Positions 5,831 through 8,572 of a stretch of DNA of 8,572 nt are shown in pieces. Every line of letters starts with the position of its first letter. Within the stretch, counting starts at the first letter, position 1. The notes beneath the pieces are model-generated. The model had not been told where the DNA came from. It did not search any database and worked only from the letters and a program-made list of their open reading frames with translations. The DNA lies in the NCBI GenBank assembly GCA_946405565.1, contig CAMJHU010000056.1, forward strand, positions 1 to 8,572. Reading direction: 5' to 3'. A program made the position numbers and the translations under genes. This DNA comes from an uncultured Clostridia bacterium (lineage in GTDB: Bacteria; Bacillota; Clostridia; Oscillospirales; Acutalibacteraceae).

Positions 5831-7050
5831 TACTGCTGCTGATAGTCCGCGAGGAAATCGCGCAGTCCGTCCGCCGCCTGACGCAGCACGTCGAGCCGGG
5901 GCAGATAGACAATGCGGAAATGGTCGGGGGTCTCCCAGTGGAAGCCGCCGCCGTGGGTGAGCAGAATCTTCTTTTCACGCAGGAAATCGAGGACGAACTG
6001 TTCATCGTCGGTGATGCGGAATTTTTCAATATCCATCTTGGGGAAGATGTAGAAAGCCGCCTTGGGCTTGACGGCGCTCATGCCGGGAATGTCGTTGATG
6101 GCGTTCCAGATGAATTCCCGCTGCTCATAGACCCTTCCGCCCGGCACCAGCAGTTCCTTGGTGGAATCGGCGTGGCGCAGCGCGACGGGAATGAGCGACT
6201 GGGCGGGGACGTTGGAACACAGCCGCATGGAGGAAAGCAGGTTCAGTCCTTCGATGTAGCCTTTGACATGGGATTTCTCGCCGCACAGCACCATCCAGCC
6301 GCAGCGGTAGCCCGCAATGAGATGGGACTTGGAAAGACCGTTGAAGGTGACGGAGAAGATATCCGGCGCAATGGCGGAAATCGACGTATGCTCCAGACCG
6401 TCCATGACAAGGCGGTCGTAGATTTCGTCGGAATAGACGATGAGATCATGTTCCCGGGCAATCTGCGCGATTTCCTCGAGCAGTTCGCGGGGATAGAGGG
6501 CGCCGGTGGGATTGTTGGGATTGATGAGGACGATACCCTTGGTGCGGGGGGTAATCTTGGCGCGGATATCGTCGAGGTCGGGATACCATTCCGCCTGTTC
6601 GTCGCAGATGTAATGCACCGCCGTACCGCCCGCCAATGTGACCGACGCGGTCCAGAGCGGATAGTCGGGGGCGGGCACCAGCACCTCATCGCCGTTGTCC
6701 AGCAAGCCCTGCATGGACATGGTGATGAGTTCGCTCGCGCCGTTGCCGGTGTAGATATCGTCGGGCGTGACGCCCGCGATGTGCTTGACATTCACGCAGT
6801 AATCGGCAATCGCCTGACGCGCCGAGAACAGTCCCTTGGAATCGGAATAGCCTTCGGTGGAGGTGAGGTTGTCGGACATGGCGGCGATGACCTCATCGGG
6901 CGCACGGAAGCCGAAGGGGGCGGGGTTGCCGATGTTGAGCTTGAGAATGGTATCGCCTTGGGCGATCATACGGTTGGCCTCGTCCATAACCGGACCGCGT
7001 ATATCGTAGCAGACGTTGTCGAGTTTGTGGGATTTGAGATAGGTTCTCAT
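5830..7050 (-). CDS. alaA: Alanine aminotransferase, AlaA-type (class I/II PLP-dependent)
   Basis: This cytoplasmic PLP enzyme interconverts pyruvate and alanine, typically with glutamate as amino donor. At 406 aa it matches E. coli AlaA (about 405 aa), and long stretches are near-identical as I recall that protein: NVCYDIRGP (12-20), LKLNIGNPAPFGF (37-48), LVPAPDYPLWTA (124-135) and PDLDDIRAKITPRT (157-170). The fold-type I active site is complete: NPNNPTG (177-183), SDEIYD (207-212, Asp208 facing the PLP nitrogen), FNGLSK with the Schiff-base Lys241, and Arg379 in HFRIV for the substrate carboxylate. The start is ATG at 7050, with AAGGCGG about 7 nt upstream. The frame is open back to 7131, but that ATG lies upstream of the mapped promoter. 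The gene is monocistronic, convergent with the PH-domain pair and divergent from the mutase gene. Confidence 0.93.
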   Translation of the reverse strand: MRTYLKSHKLDNVCYDIRGPVMDEANRMIAQGDTILKLNIGNPAPFGFRAPDEVIAAMSDNLTSTEGYSDSKGLFSARQAIADYCVNVKHIAGVTPDDIYTGNGASELITMSMQGLLDNGDEVLVPAPDYPLWTASVTLAGGTAVHYICDEQAEWYPDLDDIRAKITPRTKGIVLINPNNPTGALYPRELLEEIAQIAREHDLIVYSDEIYDRLVMDGLEHTSISAIAPDIFSVTFNGLSKSHLIAGYRCGWMVLCGEKSHVKGYIEGLNLLSSMRLCSNVPAQSLIPVALRHADSTKELLVPGGRVYEQREFIWNAINDIPGMSAVKPKAAFYIFPKMDIEKFRITDDEQFVLDFLREKKILLTHGGGFHWETPDHFRIVYLPRLDVLRQAADGLRDFLADYQQQ

Positions 7051-7089
7051 GGGATTCCGCCTTCTTGTCAGTAATAATATAGTGGTGTT

Positions 7090-7119
7090 ATTGTAACACA
7101 CCGGACAGGCGGTTGTCAA
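7090..7119 (-). promoter_or_regulatory. Sigma-A promoter for alaA
   Basis: On the - strand, TTGACA (7114-7119) is followed after 18 nt by TACAAT (7090-7095), 40 nt before the alaA ATG. The inverted repeat GTGTTA-TTG-TAACAC (7085-7099) covers the -10 element and could be an operator. The expected transcript start near 7083 excludes the longer open frame from 7131. Confidence 0.75.
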
Positions 7120-7185
7120 TATGGAAAGCAAAGAACGAAGTGCCGTGAGGAGCTCCGCGCGTTGCTGTTTTTTCGCGGATTATTA

Positions 7186-7214
7186 TTGACAAAACCGCCA
7201 AAATACGGTATAAT
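7186..7214 (+). promoter_or_regulatory. Consensus sigma-A promoter for the phospho-sugar mutase gene
   Basis: TTGACA (7186-7191) and TATAAT (7209-7214) are both perfect consensus hexamers with the optimal 17-nt spacer. Transcription should begin near 7221, giving a leader of about 110 nt. The -35 element and its CCGCC flank mirror the divergent alaA promoter. Confidence 0.92.
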
Positions 7215-7241
7215 GACATCAGTTATTCTTCACTATCCAAC

Positions 7242-7297
7242 AGAGGGAAGTATAACGATTGTGAGAAAGAACGCCCTCTCTCTCTTTGCGGAGGGCG
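7242..7297 (+). promoter_or_regulatory. Structured 5' leader with alternative hairpins
   Basis: CGCCCTC (7272-7278) pairs perfectly with GAGGGCG (7291-7297). The same segment can instead pair upstream, AGAGGG (7242-7247) with CCCTCT (7274-7279), so the two folds exclude each other. A GTG-initiated 15-codon frame (7261-7308, ending TAG) runs through the hairpin. No U-tract follows, so classic termination is not supported; control of ribosome access is possible. No known riboswitch is recognised. Confidence 0.35.
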
Positions 7298-7331
7298 ACA
7301 GCACATAGATGATTGACAGGAGGTCTTTATT

Positions 7332-8572
7332 TTGGCAAACGAAACCCAAATGAAACTGTATGAGACATGGCTCAACAAGGTACAGGAACAGGACTTACTC
7401 GACGAACTCAAAAAAGCGGAGGGCAATGAAAAGGATATCAGCGACCGCTTTTTCCGTTATCTGGAATTCGGCACCGGCGGTCTTCGCGGCGTGATTGGCG
7501 CGGGCACCAACCGTATGAACGTATATACCGTCAGCATGGCGGCGCAGGCATTGGCGGATTATCTTGCCGCTAAGGGCGATAAGCGCGGCGTGGCAATCGG
7601 CTACGATTCCCGCATCAAGTCCGACGAATTCGCGAAGTGCGCGGCGGCAACGCTCGCGGGCAACGGCATCAAAGCCTATCTCTTTACCGAACTCATGCCC
7701 ACCCCTGTGGTGAGTTACGCGGTGCGTGAACTCAACTGCGGCGCGGGTATCATGATTACCGCCAGCCATAACCCCGCCGAGTACAACGGCTTCAAGTGCT
7801 ACGGCGCGGACGGCTGTCAGATGACCGACGGCGCGGCGGGCGAGGTGTACGGCTTCATGCAGAAGCTGGACATCTTTGACGACGTCAAACGCGGCGATTT
7901 TGATTCGCTCATGGCACAGGGGCTGATCGAGTGGATTGATCAGTCGCTGGTGGAGCGGTTCCTGGATAACGTGGAAGCCTGTTCGGTCAATCCCGGACTG
8001 TGCAAGGACGCGGGCTTCAAGGTGGTTTACACGCCTCTCTGCGGCACCGGCAATAAGCCCGTGCGCGCCATTCTCAAGCGCATCGGCATTCAGGACGTGA
8101 TCGTGGTGCCGGAGCAGGAGCTTCCCGACGGTCATTTCCCGACCTGCCCCAAGCCCAATCCCGAAATGCGCGAAGCCTTCGCCTGCGCGCTGGAGCTTGC
8201 CAAAAAGGAGCAGCCCGACCTGCTGCTGGCAACCGACCCTGACTGCGACCGCGTGGGCATCGCGGTGAAAAACGGCAATGACTATACGCTCATGTCCGGC
8301 AATGAAGTCGGCGCGATCATGATGAATTATATGCTGTCCTGCAAAAAAGAAAACGGCACACTTCCCGCGAATCCCGTCTGCGTCAACACCATCGTCACCA
8401 GCGACCTCGGCACCCGCATCGCCGAGAAATACGGCTGTGAACTGCGCAAGGTGCTGACCGGCTTCAAGTACATCGGCGAGATCATCGGCTGGCTGGAAGC
8501 CGACGGCGAGAAGGAACGCTTTATCATGGGCTACGAGGAGAGCTACGGCTACCTCTGCGGCACCTACGCACG
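7332..8572 (+). CDS. pgcA: Phospho-sugar mutase (alpha-phosphoglucomutase family), 3' end outside window
   Basis: This cytoplasmic enzyme of the alpha-D-phosphohexomutase superfamily most likely interconverts glucose-1-phosphate and glucose-6-phosphate, linking glycolysis to UDP-glucose and envelope glycans. The first 413 residues are present, against about 570-580 for PgcA-type enzymes. Visible motifs are FGTGGLRG (46-53), YDSRIKSDEFA (91-101), the phosphoserine loop TASHNPAEYNG (143-153, catalytic Ser145), the metal loop DPDCDR (302-307) and the sugar-binding GYEESYG (400-406). The C-terminal phosphate-binding domain is cut off. The start is TTG 7332, supported by a perfect AGGAGG (7318-7323) at 8 nt; an internal ATG at 7350 has no such site. 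The gene is driven by a consensus promoter. Phosphomannomutase activity is the main alternative, so the symbol is less certain than the family. Confidence 0.92.
   Translation, partial: MANETQMKLYETWLNKVQEQDLLDELKKAEGNEKDISDRFFRYLEFGTGGLRGVIGAGTNRMNVYTVSMAAQALADYLAAKGDKRGVAIGYDSRIKSDEFAKCAAATLAGNGIKAYLFTELMPTPVVSYAVRELNCGAGIMITASHNPAEYNGFKCYGADGCQMTDGAAGEVYGFMQKLDIFDDVKRGDFDSLMAQGLIEWIDQSLVERFLDNVEACSVNPGLCKDAGFKVVYTPLCGTGNKPVRAILKRIGIQDVIVVPEQELPDGHFPTCPKPNPEMREAFACALELAKKEQPDLLLATDPDCDRVGIAVKNGNDYTLMSGNEVGAIMMNYMLSCKKENGTLPANPVCVNTIVTSDLGTRIAEKYGCELRKVLTGFKYIGEIIGWLEADGEKERFIMGYEESYGYLCGTYA

Noticed and set aside
5920..7074. Long + strand open frame (384 aa) opposite alaA
   Set aside because: It is the antisense of a gene with a complete PLP-enzyme active site, has low-complexity composition with many Gly, Asp and Val, and shows no recognisable domain.
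7051..7131. N-terminal extension of AlaA to an ATG at 7131
   Set aside because: The extra 27 residues match nothing in the family, the alaA promoter lies inside this stretch, and ATG 7050 has a good ribosome site.
7395..8135. Minus-strand open frame of 246 aa within the mutase gene
   Set aside because: It is the shadow of a clear phosphohexomutase frame running from TTG 7332 to the window end with all catalytic loops.

Overview
This window looks like a chromosomal housekeeping segment of a GC-rich Clostridia-type Firmicute. An Oscillospiraceae/Ruminococcaceae-like host is my inference; no rRNA or other taxonomic marker is present. The reasons are the murB, rapZ(yvcJ), whiA gene order, the YdbS/YdbT-type PH-domain pair, strong AGGAGG ribosome sites, and one perfect sigma-A promoter (TTGACA-17-TATAAT).

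Layout. Positions 1-131 hold a short heptad-repeat remnant and a small hairpin, followed on the + strand by murB (132-1046). A 256-nt gap then carries an array of GC-rich hairpins and a 7-bp tandem repeat, leading to rapZ (GTG start at 1303). The rapZ-whiA gap (2161-2361) is filled by a MITE-like imperfect palindrome flanked by inverted heptad arrays; yvcK, which often lies here in Firmicutes, is absent. whiA (2362-3246) is followed, across another heptad array, by an MBL-fold metallohydrolase (3279-3962) and a clear terminator. A tightly packed pair of membrane PH-domain (DUF304/bPH2) genes, resembling YdbS and YdbT, spans 4102-5725 and ends in a bidirectional terminator. Convergent to it on the - strand is an AlaA-type aminotransferase (5830-7050). 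Divergent from alaA, on the + strand, is a phospho-sugar mutase (alpha-phosphoglucomutase family) with a TTG start at 7332, cut by the window end.

How the genes relate. MurB makes UDP-MurNAc. RapZ is a nucleotide-binding regulator tied in other bacteria to amino-sugar/envelope control, and WhiA is a nucleoid-associated division/segregation regulator. The mutase supplies glucose-1-phosphate, which can feed UDP-glucose and envelope polymers, and the YdbS/T-like pair are membrane proteins linked in Bacillus to antimicrobial-peptide tolerance. Most of the window therefore has a cell-envelope and growth flavour, with AlaA as a link between pyruvate and alanine.

I see no new defence system, prophage or CRISPR array. 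The unexplained material is intergenic: period-7 tandem arrays at six positions, often within a few bases of a stop codon; a roughly 110-bp array of perfect hairpins; a 173-bp palindromic element; and a divergent promoter pair sharing a TTGACA-CCGCC motif.
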